From Bacillus glycinifermentans (GTDB lineage: Bacteria; Bacillota; Bacilli; Bacillales; Bacillaceae): 64,000 nt of DNA. Positions 1-8,925 of this stretch are shown here, in pieces. The stretch spans positions 102,000-165,999 of the forward strand of contig NZ_LECW02000005.1 in assembly GCF_001042475.2 (NCBI RefSeq), written 5' to 3'. Both the position numbers and the translations under genes were made by a program. Below the pieces are notes generated by a model that was not told the origin of the DNA, searched no databases, and saw only the letters and a list, made by a program, of their open reading frames with translations. Numbering within the stretch: the first letter of the stretch is position 1; each line of letters begins with the position of its first letter.

Positions 1-1
1 A

Positions 2-2005
2 AAAGAAACCCATGCATATGATGCGGAACAGGAAGAACCGCAGACTGTCCTGGAAGAAAGCGATGTACAATTGGCGGAAGACCGCGGAGCCTCTCTTGAT
101 GAAAAAGAAGTAACGGATGAAGAGCCGGTCGAAAAAGCCGGAGAAAGCGGGGAAGAGCACAGCTTTTTCGAAGAAAACGAGGCATCTGTACATCCGCCGT
201 TCTCCTCAGAGGAAACGGAAGTGCTCTTGAGAAAGGCAGCAGCCCCTGAAAACGAAGCGATGTCAAGTCCAGGCATTCAAATGGGTGAGGAAAACGGATC
301 GCCTGAACAAGCAGAAGAAAACGAACAGGCATTTCCTGCTGAACGAAACCGTAAGGACCCTGAACCGCTTGATCCGTTAGAAAGAGACAACAGCGAATCG
401 CAAGCCGCCGTACGTGAAAAGAATGAAAGCCAAGAACTTTCCGATTCGAAGGCGGGCGGCAATGCAAGCGGAAATTTGACTGCGCCGAAACCGAAGCACA
501 GGTCATCTTCCGTACCGTTTAATGTCATGATGTTTGCTGCAGATAAACAAAAAGAAAACGCGCCAAACGCCTCCCGCGGATACGAGTTCCCGAGTTTGGC
601 CCTGCTTGATGTTCCGCCAGCTCAAAAGCGGGACGATCAACCATGGATAAACGAGCAGCGGGAGCTGTTGGATGTGACCCTCGAAAACTTCAATGTCAGA
701 GCGAACGTTGTTCATGTTACACAGGGACCGTCGGTGACGAGATTCGAAGTGCACCCTGAACCGGGAGTGAAAGTCAATAAAATTACAAACCTTTCGGATG
801 ACATCAAACTGAGCTTATCGGCAAAAGACATCCGCATCGAGGCGCCGATTCCCGGAAAGAATACGATCGGAATCGAAGTTCCGAACCTACATAGCAAGAT
901 GGTGTATTTGCGCGAAATGATCAGAAGCCCGGAATTTAGAACGAACCCGTCTCCTTTGACGGCGGCTCTCGGGCTTGATATTTCCGGACAGCCGGTTGTC
1001 TGTGATCTGAAAAAAATGCCTCACGGATTGATCGCAGGGGCTACGGGATCAGGAAAAAGCGTATGTCTGAACACGATTTTAGTCAGCCTGCTGTTTAAAG
1101 CCGACCCTACAGAGGTGAAGCTTTTGCTCATTGACCCTAAAATGGTCGAGCTTGCTCCTTACAACGAAATTCCGCATCTTGTCAGCCCTGTCATTACGGA
1201 TGCAAAAGCGGCTACGGCGGCCTTGAAGTGGGTCGTTGAAGAAATGGAGCGCCGCTATGAATTATTCGCTCATTCCGGAGTGCGCGATATTGAGCGCTTC
1301 AACGAAAAGGTTCATGAAAAGAAAATGGGCGAAAAACTTCCATATCTCGTCGTCGTCATCGATGAGCTTGCCGATCTGATGATGGTCGCTCCGAATGAGG
1401 TCGAAGAAAGCATTTGTCGAATCGCCCAAAAAGCCAGGGCATGCGGCATTCACCTGCTGATTGCGACACAGCGGCCGTCGGTCGACGTCATCACAGGCTT
1501 GATCAAAGCGAATATCCCGACCAGAATCGCATTTTCCGTTTCAAGCAACGTCGATTCAAGAACGATTATCGATATGGCCGGGGCGGAAAAGCTGCTTGGA
1601 AAAGGAGATATGCTCTTTTTGGAGAACGGATCCGGCAAACCGGTGCGCCTTCAGGGCAACTTTGTATCTGACCGCGAAATTGACCGGGTCGTTTCACACG
1701 TCAGAAAACAGCAAAAGCCGTCTTATTTATTCGAGCAGGAAGAGCTGGTCAGACAAAATCCGGCAGGCTTTGATCATGACGAACTGTTTCTTGAGGCGTG
1801 CGAATTCGCCGTTGAACAAAACAGCGCCAGCACCTCGAGCCTGCAGAGGCGGTTTAGGATCGGCTACAACAGGGCCGCCAGATTAATCGATATGATGGAA
1901 AGAGAAGGCATGATATCGGAAGCAAAAGGAAGCAAGCCGAGAGAAGTGCTGATCACGCGTACGGATTTGGAACAGCTGATAGAAAGTAGTTCACTTTTCA
2001 GCTAA
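2..2005 (+). CDS. sftA: DNA translocase SftA (FtsK/SpoIIIE family), 5' end cut by window edge
   Basis: The frame is open from base 2, so the true start lies before the window and only the C-terminal ~667 residues are present; the B. subtilis protein (YtpT) is about 950 residues. The visible part opens with a long acidic, low-complexity linker. It is followed by the motor, with Walker A GATGSGKS near base 1036, Walker B VVVIDELADLM near base 1345, and a C-terminal winged-helix gamma domain. SftA is a soluble, hexameric ATP-driven DNA pump that clears chromosomal DNA from the closing division septum. No membrane helices are seen here, as expected for SftA rather than SpoIIIE. Family assignment is firm; the choice of SftA rests on the acidic linker and on murC and ytxGHJ lying next to it. 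Confidence 0.93.
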   Translation, partial: KETHAYDAEQEEPQTVLEESDVQLAEDRGASLDEKEVTDEEPVEKAGESGEEHSFFEENEASVHPPFSSEETEVLLRKAAAPENEAMSSPGIQMGEENGSPEQAEENEQAFPAERNRKDPEPLDPLERDNSESQAAVREKNESQELSDSKAGGNASGNLTAPKPKHRSSSVPFNVMMFAADKQKENAPNASRGYEFPSLALLDVPPAQKRDDQPWINEQRELLDVTLENFNVRANVVHVTQGPSVTRFEVHPEPGVKVNKITNLSDDIKLSLSAKDIRIEAPIPGKNTIGIEVPNLHSKMVYLREMIRSPEFRTNPSPLTAALGLDISGQPVVCDLKKMPHGLIAGATGSGKSVCLNTILVSLLFKADPTEVKLLLIDPKMVELAPYNEIPHLVSPVITDAKAATAALKWVVEEMERRYELFAHSGVRDIERFNEKVHEKKMGEKLPYLVVVIDELADLMMVAPNEVEESICRIAQKARACGIHLLIATQRPSVDVITGLIKANIPTRIAFSVSSNVDSRTIIDMAGAEKLLGKGDMLFLENGSGKPVRLQGNFVSDREIDRVVSHVRKQQKPSYLFEQEELVRQNPAGFDHDELFLEACEFAVEQNSASTSSLQRRFRIGYNRAARLIDMMEREGMISEAKGSKPREVLITRTDLEQLIESSSLFS

Positions 2006-2062
2006 ACATGGTATGATAGCTGTTGGGCGTGTTTTTTTAAAAAGTTTGGTGCGCCATACGAA

Positions 2063-2086
2063 GAAAGCGCCGTAAGCGGCGTTTTC
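2063..2086 (+). terminator. Stem-loop after sftA
   Basis: Arms 2063-2072 and 2077-2086 pair over ten base pairs, one of them G-U, around a TAAG loop. The right arm carries four T but no longer T-run follows, so termination would be modest. Confidence 0.45.
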
Positions 2087-2100
2087 AGCCGTTTTAAGAG

Positions 2101-2142
2101 AACCTTTCGGAAGGTGCAAAAAATCTTTCGAAAGGAAGGTTT
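2101..2142 (+). other. Overlapping inverted repeats in the murC leader
   Basis: AACCTTTCG at 2101-2109 can pair locally (ACCTT with AAGGT at 111-115 of that block) or with CGAAAG and AAGGTT at 2129-2141. These pairings exclude each other. Function is unknown. Confidence 0.3.
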
Positions 2143-2279
2143 AATCAATCTTAAAAATGCCTGATACTAAAAATATCGAAGCAAGTTAGAAGAACATTGA
2201 TGCGGCCAGGCTTTAGGTTGCAAATTGAAATAAGCGTCATATACTGGGAAGCAGATAGACGTTTGTTGGAGGTACAATT

Positions 2280-3578
2280 ATGACTGTTTATCATTTTGTC
2301 GGAATAAAGGGGACAGGTATGAGTCCGCTTGCCCAAATTCTCCATGATAATGGATATACTGTCCAAGGATCGGATATCGAAAATTATATTTTTACACAAA
2401 AAGCGCTGGAAGAAAGAAATATTCCGGTTTACCCTTTTGATCCCGAAAATATTAAACCGGGAATGACCGTTATTGCCGGGAACGCCTTTCCCGATACGCA
2501 TCCCGAAATCGAGAAAGCCCTTGCAGACGGGCTTCCTGTCGTTCGGTATCATAAATTTCTCGGAGAGTACTTGAAGAATTTTACAAGCGTTGCGGTCACG
2601 GGCGCTCACGGAAAAACATCGACGACAGGTCTGCTGTCGCATGTTATTCAAAAAGCAAAACCGACATCGTATTTAATCGGCGACGGAACAGGAAAGGGAA
2701 GCGAAAACAGCGAATATTTCGTACTTGAAGCGTGTGAATACAGAAGGCATTTTCTGAGCTATCAGCCGGATTATGCAATCATGACGAATATTGACTTTGA
2801 CCATCCCGATTACTTTGCAAACATCGATGATGTGTTTGACGCCTTTCAAACGATGGCTCTGCAGGTTAACAAAGGGATCATCGCGTGCGGGGATGACGAA
2901 TACTTGATGAAGATCCACGCCAACGTTCCTGTCGTATACTACGGCTTTGCGGACGAAAACGATTTTCAGGCGAGAAACGTTATCAAAAATACGGAAGGCA
3001 CCACCTTCGATGTTTTTGTCCGGAATACATTCTATGACACATTCTATATACCGGCTTACGGAAGCCATAATGTCCTGAACGCGTTGGCTGTCATTGCGCT
3101 TTGTCACTATGAGCAGGTCGATGTCGACATCATTAAAGAAGGGCTTAGAACCTTCAGCGGCGTCAAACGGAGATTTAATGAAAAAATCGCCGGAAATCAA
3201 GTGTTGATTGACGATTACGCACACCATCCGACTGAAATCACAGTAACGATTGAAGCGGCAAGGCAGAAGTATCCTGACCGTGACATCGTTGCGGTGTTCC
3301 AGCCGCACACTTTTACGCGGACGCAGTCTTTCCTGAACGAATTCGCAGAAAGCCTGAAAAAAGCCGATTATATCTATCTTTGTGACATTTTCGGCTCAGC
3401 CCGCGAGAATGCAGGAAAGCTGACAATCGCCGATCTGCAGGAAAAAGTCGGGCAGGCAAAGCTTATCGATGAAAATGACACAGCCGTTTTGAAAGAGCAT
3501 GAAAACGGAGTTCTGATTTTTATGGGAGCCGGAGACATACAAAAGTATTTAAAAGCATATGAAAATGTATTAGCGTAA
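2280..3578 (+). CDS. murC: UDP-N-acetylmuramate--L-alanine ligase
   Basis: MurC uses ATP to add L-alanine to UDP-MurNAc, the first step of the peptidoglycan stem peptide, in the cytoplasm. The 432-residue protein shows the N-terminal UDP-binding loop [12 protein letters not shown] (residues 8-19) and the Mur ligase P-loop [12 protein letters not shown] near residue 108. The C-terminal domain carries [10 protein letters not shown] near residue 317. Length equals that of B. subtilis MurC. The ATG at 2280 follows a TTGGAGGT ribosome site. The gene stands alone between two terminator-like stems, after sftA, as in B. subtilis. Confidence 0.96.
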   Translation: MTVYHFVGIKGTGMSPLAQILHDNGYTVQGSDIENYIFTQKALEERNIPVYPFDPENIKPGMTVIAGNAFPDTHPEIEKALADGLPVVRYHKFLGEYLKNFTSVAVTGAHGKTSTTGLLSHVIQKAKPTSYLIGDGTGKGSENSEYFVLEACEYRRHFLSYQPDYAIMTNIDFDHPDYFANIDDVFDAFQTMALQVNKGIIACGDDEYLMKIHANVPVVYYGFADENDFQARNVIKNTEGTTFDVFVRNTFYDTFYIPAYGSHNVLNALAVIALCHYEQVDVDIIKEGLRTFSGVKRRFNEKIAGNQVLIDDYAHHPTEITVTIEAARQKYPDRDIVAVFQPHTFTRTQSFLNEFAESLKKADYIYLCDIFGSARENAGKLTIADLQEKVGQAKLIDENDTAVLKEHENGVLIFMGAGDIQKYLKAYENVLA

Positions 3579-3582
3579 CATA

Positions 3583-3619
3583 AAAAAAGGCAGTGTGAGT
3601 CCATTCCGCTGCTTTTTTG
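3583..3619 (+). terminator. Intrinsic terminator after murC
   Basis: AAAAAAGGCAG (3583-3593) pairs with CTGCTTTTTT (3609-3618), and the right arm doubles as the T-run. Confidence 0.75.
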
Positions 3620-3667
3620 TACATAAAGGAATTCAATGGTCCGTGTAGAAAAATATATACAAAAGAG

Positions 3668-3692
3668 GTTTACAATTCGGCCAGTTGGGTAT
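3668..3692 (+). promoter_or_regulatory. SigB-type promoter of ytxGHJ
   Basis: GTTTAC (3668-3673), a 13-base spacer and GGGTAT (3687-3692) match the general stress sigma-B consensus GTTTAA-N12-15-GGGTAT. The site is about 35 bases upstream of ytxG. The B. subtilis operon is known to be SigB-controlled. Confidence 0.75.
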
Positions 3693-3728
3693 ATACATCA
3701 CTGTAAGCCCGTACATAAGGAGGATTAG

Positions 3729-4139
3729 ATGATTATTATTCTTTATTTAAGCGTTGCACTCATTGCTGTAGCTTTTCTCATTTTAGTAATCTACTTATCA
3801 AAAACGTTAAAATCGCTTCAATTGACGCTTACAAACGTGGCATCGACTTTAGAGGGGCTTGAAGGACAGATGAAGGACGTGACAGCGGAGACCGCAGAGC
3901 TCCTTCATAAGACGAACCGCCTGGCGGATGACATCCAGGAGAAATCGTTGAAGCTGAACACGGTGGTAGACGCGGTTCAGGAAGTCGGCACGTCGGTCCG
4001 CCAGTTTAACGCTTCGATTCAGCAGGTGTCAGACTCTGTTACGTCAGCAGCAGAACAAAATCGCGAGAAAATTTCTCAAGTTGTGAGCTGGAGCAATGCA
4101 GCTTTGGAAATTTGGAATAAATGGAAACAAAAAAGATGA
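3729..4139 (+). CDS. ytxG: DUF948 membrane-anchored stress protein YtxG
   Basis: This 136-residue protein has one N-terminal transmembrane segment (about residues 3-24) followed by a helical coiled-coil domain rich in Thr, Val and Glu. That layout is typical of DUF948 proteins. The ATG at 3729 follows an ideal AAGGAGGA site. It is the first gene of the ytxG-ytxH-ytxJ operon (14 and 22 base gaps), which carries a SigB-like promoter here, so a general stress role is likely. The molecular function is not known. Confidence 0.9.
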   Translation: MIIILYLSVALIAVAFLILVIYLSKTLKSLQLTLTNVASTLEGLEGQMKDVTAETAELLHKTNRLADDIQEKSLKLNTVVDAVQEVGTSVRQFNASIQQVSDSVTSAAEQNREKISQVVSWSNAALEIWNKWKQKR

Positions 4140-4153
4140 AGGAGGAATAAAAC

Positions 4154-4555
4154 ATGGGCAAAGAAGGAATGAATACTAGAGATTTTCTCATCGGCACATT
4201 CGTAGGCGGTATCATCGGAGCAGCGACGGCGTTGTTTCTGGCGCCAAAATCAGGGAAGGAGCTGCGCGATGACATTGGAAGCCAAGCCGCTGTGATCAAA
4301 GATAAAACGTGCAAACTGACAAACGAAGCGAGAGAAAAAGGTGTGGAATACGTCAGCATCGCAAAAGATAAAACGTCTTCGATTTCACAGCTTGTCTCCG
4401 ATCGATCCACACAACTCATGGATAAAGTCAAAGACCTTCGCGCCCAGGGAGCCGAGAAGGCCGTTGAGCTGAAGGAAAATGCTGCCTCTGCCATTGATGA
4501 GGCTGAAGAGGAAACAAAAACTGAAGGAAAAGAAACAGAGACAGCCCAGAACTAA
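4154..4555 (+). CDS. ytxH: YtxH-family general stress protein
   Basis: The 133-residue protein begins with the YtxH signature. A glycine-rich hydrophobic stretch (FLIGTFVGGIIGAATALFLA, about residues 11-30) is followed at once by PKSGKELRDD. The rest is an amphipathic, lysine- and glutamate-rich helix resembling desiccation-type proteins, ending in a very acidic, charged tail. It is probably membrane-associated through the N-terminal segment. It is the second gene of the ytxGHJ stress operon. The biochemical role is unknown. Confidence 0.9.
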   Translation: MGKEGMNTRDFLIGTFVGGIIGAATALFLAPKSGKELRDDIGSQAAVIKDKTCKLTNEAREKGVEYVSIAKDKTSSISQLVSDRSTQLMDKVKDLRAQGAEKAVELKENAASAIDEAEEETKTEGKETETAQN

Positions 4556-4577
4556 TACGCAGAAAGGGAAGGTCATC

Positions 4578-4901
4578 ATGTCAAAGCAGCTCATTCAAAC
4601 AGAGGATGAATTTAAACAGCTGGAAATGGACGGCACATTCGTCTTTTTTAAGCACAGTACGACATGTCCCATCAGCCGGCGCGCTTTCGAGGAATTTGAA
4701 GCATTCGCTGACGGACACGAAGACATTCCGGCATATTATTTAACGGTGCAGGAGAGCCGCCCGTTGTCAAACTATATCGCCGAGCAGTACGGGATCAAGC
4801 ACGAAAGTCCCCAGGCAATCGTTTTTGAAAACGGGGAAGTAAAATGGCATGCTTCCCATTCACAGATTACCGCTCTGGCGCTTGCAGAAAACAGCAAATA
4901 G
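4578..4901 (+). CDS. ytxJ: Thioredoxin-fold bacillithiol-system protein YtxJ
   Basis: A longer open frame runs back to 4479 inside ytxH. The ATG at 4578 follows GAAAGGGAAGG and gives 107 residues, the family length, so it is chosen. The protein has a thioredoxin-like fold with a single active-site cysteine at residue 30 in STTCPISR. A cis-proline region, SPQAIVFENG, lies near residue 75. Homologues are classed with bacillithiol-dependent redox proteins, where a monothiol site would remove bacillithiol from client proteins; that activity is inferred. It is the last gene of the stress operon, before a strong terminator. Confidence 0.9.
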   Translation: MSKQLIQTEDEFKQLEMDGTFVFFKHSTTCPISRRAFEEFEAFADGHEDIPAYYLTVQESRPLSNYIAEQYGIKHESPQAIVFENGEVKWHASHSQITALALAENSK

Positions 4902-4913
4902 GCCTTTAGAGGC

Positions 4914-4951
4914 AAAAAAGACCAAATCGTACAGCGTTTTTGGTCTTTTTT
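4914..4951 (+). terminator. Intrinsic terminator after ytxJ
   Basis: AAAAAAGACCAAA (4914-4926) pairs with TTTGGTCTTTTTT (4939-4951). Confidence 0.85.
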
Positions 4952-5039
4952 ATATTTTTACCTTTAGGAAATGCCTTTTTGCCAAAATGCATCGTTTGAC
5001 CCGCAGTTCTTCGATATAATAAAACAAGCGGGAGGTGAT

Positions 5040-5429
5040 ATGGTGAACAGCGATTTAAAGGACATGCTTCAATCCGTTTTAAAGGAAGAAATCAATCCGA
5101 TCCATCAGCGTCTGGACGGAATCGATAAGCGCTTTAACACTGTAGACGAACGCTTAAACGCAATAGATGAGCGTTTTAATGAAGTAGACGAGCGCTTCAG
5201 CTCAATAGACGAACGTTTAAACGCAATGGACGAGCGGTTTGACCGTCTTGAAACAAGCGTAAAAGAAGTGAAAAAAGGGCAGGAGCAGCTTCAGCAAAAC
5301 ATCATTGACAATATGGGGAAATTTACCGATCATCTAACCGAATATGTCGAGGATAAAACCGCCGCCCTGAATCAGCGGGTTTATAAAATAGAGACCGATT
5401 TGCAGCGGTTATACAGACAATCAAGTTAA
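5040..5429 (+). CDS. Small coiled-coil protein with seven-residue repeats
   Basis: I do not recognise a named gene. A frame opens at 4971, but GGAGGTGAT ends just before ATG 5040 and the adjacent GTG 5043, so translation starts at one of these (129 or 128 residues). The middle (about residues 28-65) is a run of heptads of the form D-E-R-[FL]-N-x-[IVM], a textbook coiled coil, followed by a helical tail. There is no signal peptide or membrane segment. It is flanked by terminators and is therefore a single-gene unit. A TATAAT at 5015-5020 could be its -10 box. It may be a cytoplasmic oligomer; function is unknown. Confidence 0.75.
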   Translation: MVNSDLKDMLQSVLKEEINPIHQRLDGIDKRFNTVDERLNAIDERFNEVDERFSSIDERLNAMDERFDRLETSVKEVKKGQEQLQQNIIDNMGKFTDHLTEYVEDKTAALNQRVYKIETDLQRLYRQSS

Positions 5430-5455
5430 AGAATCAATCCCTGATTCTTTTTTTT
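5428..5455 (+). terminator. Intrinsic terminator after the coiled-coil gene
   Basis: AAAGAATCA (5428-5436) pairs with TGATTCTTT (5442-5450), followed by more T. Confidence 0.75.
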
Positions 5456-5533
5456 ATATTTTTCGAAAACAAGGGATAAACTGCATATCATACTTTATCG
5501 CTTAAAAGCGTTTGGGTAATAAAGAATTTTTTC

Positions 5534-5562
5534 GTGACAATTCAACAAACATTGTTTATAAT
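5534..5562 (+). promoter_or_regulatory. Sigma-A promoter of aroA
   Basis: GTGACA (5534-5539), a 17-base spacer and TATAAT (5557-5562) lie about 60 bases before the aroA start. Confidence 0.7.
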
Positions 5563-5625
5563 AAACCCTAATAATTGAATCATTCTTATTTTCTAGGGTG
5601 AGGCCAAAAAGAAAGGATGGAAAAA

Positions 5626-6702
5626 ATGAGCAATACTGAACTGGATTTGCTGAGGCAGCAGGCGAACGAATTGAACTTGCAGATTTTGAAGTTGATTAAC
5701 GAACGGGGCAGAATCGTTAAGGAGATTGGCAAAGCGAAAGAAGCGCAAGGAATTAACCGCTATGATCCTGTAAGGGAAAGAACGATGCTGAACAGTATCA
5801 TTGAAAACAACGACGGTCCGTTCGAAGATTCTACCATTCAGCATATATTCAAAGAGATTTTTAAAGCCGGACTTGAGCTTCAGGAAGATGACCACAGCAA
5901 GGCTCTCCTCGTCTCCCGGAAGAAGAAGCCTGAAGATACGATTGTCAATATAAAAGGCGAAACAATCGGCGACGGCGAACAAAGATTCATCATCGGTCCG
6001 TGTGCTGTTGAAAGCTATGACCAAGTAGCCGAAGTCGCAGCGGCTGCAAAAAAACAAGGCCTGAAATTGCTTCGCGGCGGAGCATTCAAGCCACGTACAA
6101 GCCCGTACGACTTCCAGGGTCTCGGTGTTGAAGGCTTAAAGATCTTAAAGCGTGTAGCTGACGAATATGATCTCGCCGTCATCAGCGAAATCGTAAATCC
6201 GCAGCATATTGAAGAAGCGATCGATTACATTGACGTTATCCAAATCGGTGCCCGCAACATGCAAAACTTTGAGCTGTTAAAAGCGGCAGGCTCTGTGAAA
6301 AAGCCGGTCCTTTTAAAACGCGGTCTTGCCGCAACACTGAAGGAATTCATCAATGCGGCGGAATATATCATTTCCCAAGGAAACGATCAAATCATTCTTT
6401 GCGAGCGCGGAATCAGAACGTACGAAACAGCGACAAGAAACACGCTCGACATTTCGGCTGTACCGATTCTTAAACAGGAAACACACCTTCCTGTATTCGT
6501 GGATGTCACTCATTCAACGGGACGCCGCGATCTCTTGCTTCCGACGGCAAAAGCAGCGCTTGCTATCGGGGCTGACGGCGTAATGGCGGAAGTTCATCCA
6601 GATCCATCTGTTGCCCTTTCAGATTCCGCACAGCAAATGGATATCCCGACATTCGAAAAATGGCTGAATGAGCTGAAGCCGCTTGTACAAGTAAAAGCAT
6701 AA
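5626..6702 (+). CDS. aroA: Bifunctional DAHP synthase / chorismate mutase AroA (AroG-type)
   Basis: This enzyme condenses phosphoenolpyruvate with erythrose 4-phosphate in the first shikimate step. Residues 1-90 form an AroQ-type chorismate mutase domain ([20 protein letters not shown]), which in B. subtilis also acts as the feedback sensor. The rest is the type I-beta DAHP synthase barrel with [19 protein letters not shown] and [12 protein letters not shown]. An ATG at 5617 lies inside the GAAAGGATGG ribosome site, so ATG 5626 (358 residues, the B. subtilis length) is used. It has its own promoter and terminator. ccpA lies downstream, as in B. subtilis, where the two genes have been reported to interact transcriptionally. 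Confidence 0.95.
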   Translation: MSNTELDLLRQQANELNLQILKLINERGRIVKEIGKAKEAQGINRYDPVRERTMLNSIIENNDGPFEDSTIQHIFKEIFKAGLELQEDDHSKALLVSRKKKPEDTIVNIKGETIGDGEQRFIIGPCAVESYDQVAEVAAAAKKQGLKLLRGGAFKPRTSPYDFQGLGVEGLKILKRVADEYDLAVISEIVNPQHIEEAIDYIDVIQIGARNMQNFELLKAAGSVKKPVLLKRGLAATLKEFINAAEYIISQGNDQIILCERGIRTYETATRNTLDISAVPILKQETHLPVFVDVTHSTGRRDLLLPTAKAALAIGADGVMAEVHPDPSVALSDSAQQMDIPTFEKWLNELKPLVQVKA

Positions 6703-6719
6703 ACGCTTCATTTAACCAG

Positions 6720-6746
6720 GACCGCTTTTATAAGCGGTCTTTTTTT
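6720..6746 (+). terminator. Intrinsic terminator after aroA
   Basis: GACCGCTT (6720-6727) pairs with AAGCGGTC (6732-6739), followed by seven T. Confidence 0.9.
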
Positions 6747-6827
6747 GTACATACTAAAAATTGTCGAAAAAAGTTCTTTTTTCATAACATGACGCGATTT
6801 TTGTGTTTAAATTAATTATAAAAATAA

Positions 6828-6864
6828 AGGGAACGTTTTCATATTAGGTAAAACCGTGTATAAT
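6828..6864 (+). promoter_or_regulatory. Candidate ccpA promoter overlapped by a cre-like site
   Basis: TTTTCA (6836-6841), a 17-base spacer and TATAAT (6859-6864) form a plausible sigma-A promoter about 150 bases before ccpA. The sequence AGGGAACGTTTTCA (6828-6841) covers its -35 box. It agrees with TGAAAACGTTTTCA at 11 of 14 positions, with a perfect right half. A second A/T-rich region with TTGACA (6949-6954) and TATAGA (6980-6985) has poor spacing. The rest of this 317-base gap holds no gene. Confidence 0.45.
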
Positions 6865-7019
6865 TTCAGGAGAGCGCTTTTTTGTTTGAATATTAATGAA
6901 AAATAATGTAAACTTAGTCTTTGCTTATTTTACATAAAGTTTTACATTTTGACATTTCTCTACATGAAAATGTTTATGCTATAGAAAAAGATTGTACCCA
7001 GTTGAAGGAGTGGTAAAAA

Positions 7020-8024
7020 ATGAGTAATGTTACAATATATGATGTCGCACGTGAAGCAAATGTAAGCATGGCGACGGTTTCCAGAGTCGTGAACGGGAAT
7101 CCGAACGTAAAGCCGACAACCCGAAAAAAGGTGCTTGAAGCAATCGAGCGTCTCGGCTATCGTCCAAACGCCGTCGCAAGAGGACTGGCCAGCAAGAAAA
7201 CGACAACCGTCGGCGTCATTATTCCCGATATCTCAAGCATCTTTTATGCGGAGCTGGCAAGGGGAATCGAAGATATTGCGACAATGTACAAGTACAATAT
7301 TATTTTAAGCAACTCTGACCAAAACATGGACAAAGAGCTGCACCTGCTTAATACGATGCTCGGCAAGCAGGTCGACGGCATCGTGTTCATGAGCGGGAAC
7401 GTCACGGACGAGCACGTTGAAGAATTTAAACGGTCACCGGTTCCGATCGTGCTTGCCGCGTCTGTCGAAGAAAAAGGGGAAACGGCTTCTGTTGCGATCG
7501 ATTATGAACAGGCTTTATATGATGCCGCAGTCATGCTGATCGAAAACGGCCACAAGCGCTTGGCATTTGTATCAGGACCGATGCAAGAGCCGATCAATAA
7601 GGCGAAAAAGCTTCAAGGCTTTAAAAGAGCTTTGCAGGATAAAGGTCTCGAATTTAAGGAAGAGTACGTCGTAGAAGGAGACTATACGTACGATTCCGGC
7701 ATGGAGGCGCTTGATGCGCTCATGAAGCTTGATGAAAAACCGACGGCCGTCATTTCTGCAACAGATGAGATGGCGCTCGGAATCATTCATTCCGCACAGG
7801 ACAAAGGATTATCGATTCCGGAAGACCTTGAAGTGGTCGGATTTGACAATACGCGCCTGTCATTAATGGTTCGTCCGCAGCTGACGACGGTCGTTCAGCC
7901 GACATATGACATCGGTGCCGTAGCGATGAGGCTGTTAACAAAGCTGATGAACAAGGAAGAGGTCGAGGAGCATATCGTTCAGCTTCCGCATCGGATCGAA
8001 CAAAGACAATCAACGAAATCATAA
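7020..8024 (+). CDS. ccpA: Catabolite control protein A
   Basis: CcpA is the LacI/GalR-family master regulator of carbon catabolite control. With HPr-Ser46-P as co-repressor it binds cre sites. The 334-residue protein, identical in length to B. subtilis CcpA, starts with the LacI helix-turn-helix ([23 protein letters not shown]) and hinge helix [13 protein letters not shown] periplasmic-binding-type core with paired subdomains follows. The ATG at 7020 follows GAAGGAG. Likely targets close by include acsA/acuABC, ackA and citZ. It is followed by a hairpin terminator before motP. Confidence 0.97.
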   Translation: MSNVTIYDVAREANVSMATVSRVVNGNPNVKPTTRKKVLEAIERLGYRPNAVARGLASKKTTTVGVIIPDISSIFYAELARGIEDIATMYKYNIILSNSDQNMDKELHLLNTMLGKQVDGIVFMSGNVTDEHVEEFKRSPVPIVLAASVEEKGETASVAIDYEQALYDAAVMLIENGHKRLAFVSGPMQEPINKAKKLQGFKRALQDKGLEFKEEYVVEGDYTYDSGMEALDALMKLDEKPTAVISATDEMALGIIHSAQDKGLSIPEDLEVVGFDNTRLSLMVRPQLTTVVQPTYDIGAVAMRLLTKLMNKEEVEEHIVQLPHRIEQRQSTKS

Positions 8025-8037
8025 AAAATAAAACAAG

Positions 8038-8090
8038 AAAGAAAGCAAGTTTTCACAGCTTTTTTCGTGAAGATCTTGCTTTCTTTTACG
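8038..8090 (+). terminator. Terminator between ccpA and motP
   Basis: AAAGAAAGCAAG (8038-8049) pairs with CTTGCTTTCTTT (8075-8086), with a 25-base loop. Confidence 0.7.
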
Positions 8091-8112
8091 TGAGTGGAGA
8101 GAATGCAAAAAG

Positions 8113-8925
8113 ATGAAACGTTTTGATTATCTTACACCGGTCGGATTTATGTTAGGCATGTTGATTTTGACGGTCGGCGTGATTTCGGGAGCAGGCCTTT
8201 CCGGATTTTATTCGTTTATCGATGTAACGTCTTTTTTTATCGTGACAGGCGGATTATTCGCAGCCGTTTTTATGAGCTTTTCTCCGAAGGATCTAAAAAA
8301 AGCGCCGGCGGTTCTGAAGCAGGTGTTTGTTTCGGAAGATGACGACATAAGGGACTTGGTCAAAACGTTTGTCATCCTTTCCGAACAGGCGCGAAAACAA
8401 GGGATTTTATCATTGGACGCCAATATCGGCGAAATGAAAGATCCGTTTTTAAAAAAAGGCTTGCTGCTTGCTATTGACGGGTGGGATGAAGAGACGATCC
8501 GCAACGTCATGAACTCGGAGATTGCAGCGATGGAAGAAAGGCACAGAAAGGGAAGACGAATCTTTGAAAAAGCAGGAGAATTTGCGCCTGCATGGGGCAT
8601 GATCGGTACTCTCGTCGGACTGGTGATGATGCTCAAAAATCTGAACAAACCGGAAACCCTCGGCCCGAATATGGCCGTCGCCCTTTTGACGACGCTCTAC
8701 GGCTCGCTGTTGTCCAACATGCTGTTTATTCCAATCGCAGCAAAGCTAGAGGAAAAGACGGAAGCCGAGATCTTTAAGAAGCAGGTCATGATCGAAGGGA
8801 TCATCGGCGTACAGTCGGGAAGAAACCCCCGCAATCTTGAAAGTCAGCTCGTCGTATTCAGCTCCAAGGAGGAATGGAGAAAAAAGCAGGCGGAAAACGT
8901 AAAGGGTAAGGCCCATGAAGCTTAG
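8113..8925 (+). CDS. motP: Flagellar motor stator protein MotP (sodium type)
   Basis: MotP is the MotA-like subunit of the MotPS stator, which drives the flagellar motor with sodium ions. The 270-residue membrane protein has an N-terminal helix pair, a large cytoplasmic loop, and the MotA/ExbB C-terminal pair containing FAPAWGMIGTLVGLVMMLKNL, TLYGSLLSNMLFIPIA. Its end overlaps the motS start by 11 bases, so the two are translationally coupled. The position just after ccpA matches B. subtilis, where motPS (ytxDE) is reported to be CcpA-influenced. The proton-type stator motAB is elsewhere. Confidence 0.95.
   Translation: MKRFDYLTPVGFMLGMLILTVGVISGAGLSGFYSFIDVTSFFIVTGGLFAAVFMSFSPKDLKKAPAVLKQVFVSEDDDIRDLVKTFVILSEQARKQGILSLDANIGEMKDPFLKKGLLLAIDGWDEETIRNVMNSEIAAMEERHRKGRRIFEKAGEFAPAWGMIGTLVGLVMMLKNLNKPETLGPNMAVALLTTLYGSLLSNMLFIPIAAKLEEKTEAEIFKKQVMIEGIIGVQSGRNPRNLESQLVVFSSKEEWRKKQAENVKGKAHEA

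Noticed and set aside
2673..3308. A 211-codon minus-strand frame inside murC
   Set aside because: It is a shadow of murC with no start signal or recognisable motif.
4479..4577. Upstream extension of the ytxJ frame
   Set aside because: It lies inside ytxH and the ATG at 4578 has the ribosome site and the family N-terminus.
4996..5020. TTGACC with TATAAT before the coiled-coil gene
   Set aside because: The spacer is only 13 bases, so the -35 assignment is not supported.
5121..5250. Regularly spaced DNA repeats that could suggest a CRISPR-like array
   Set aside because: The 21-base period equals seven codons, there are no unique spacers, and the repeats encode coiled-coil heptads in one open frame.
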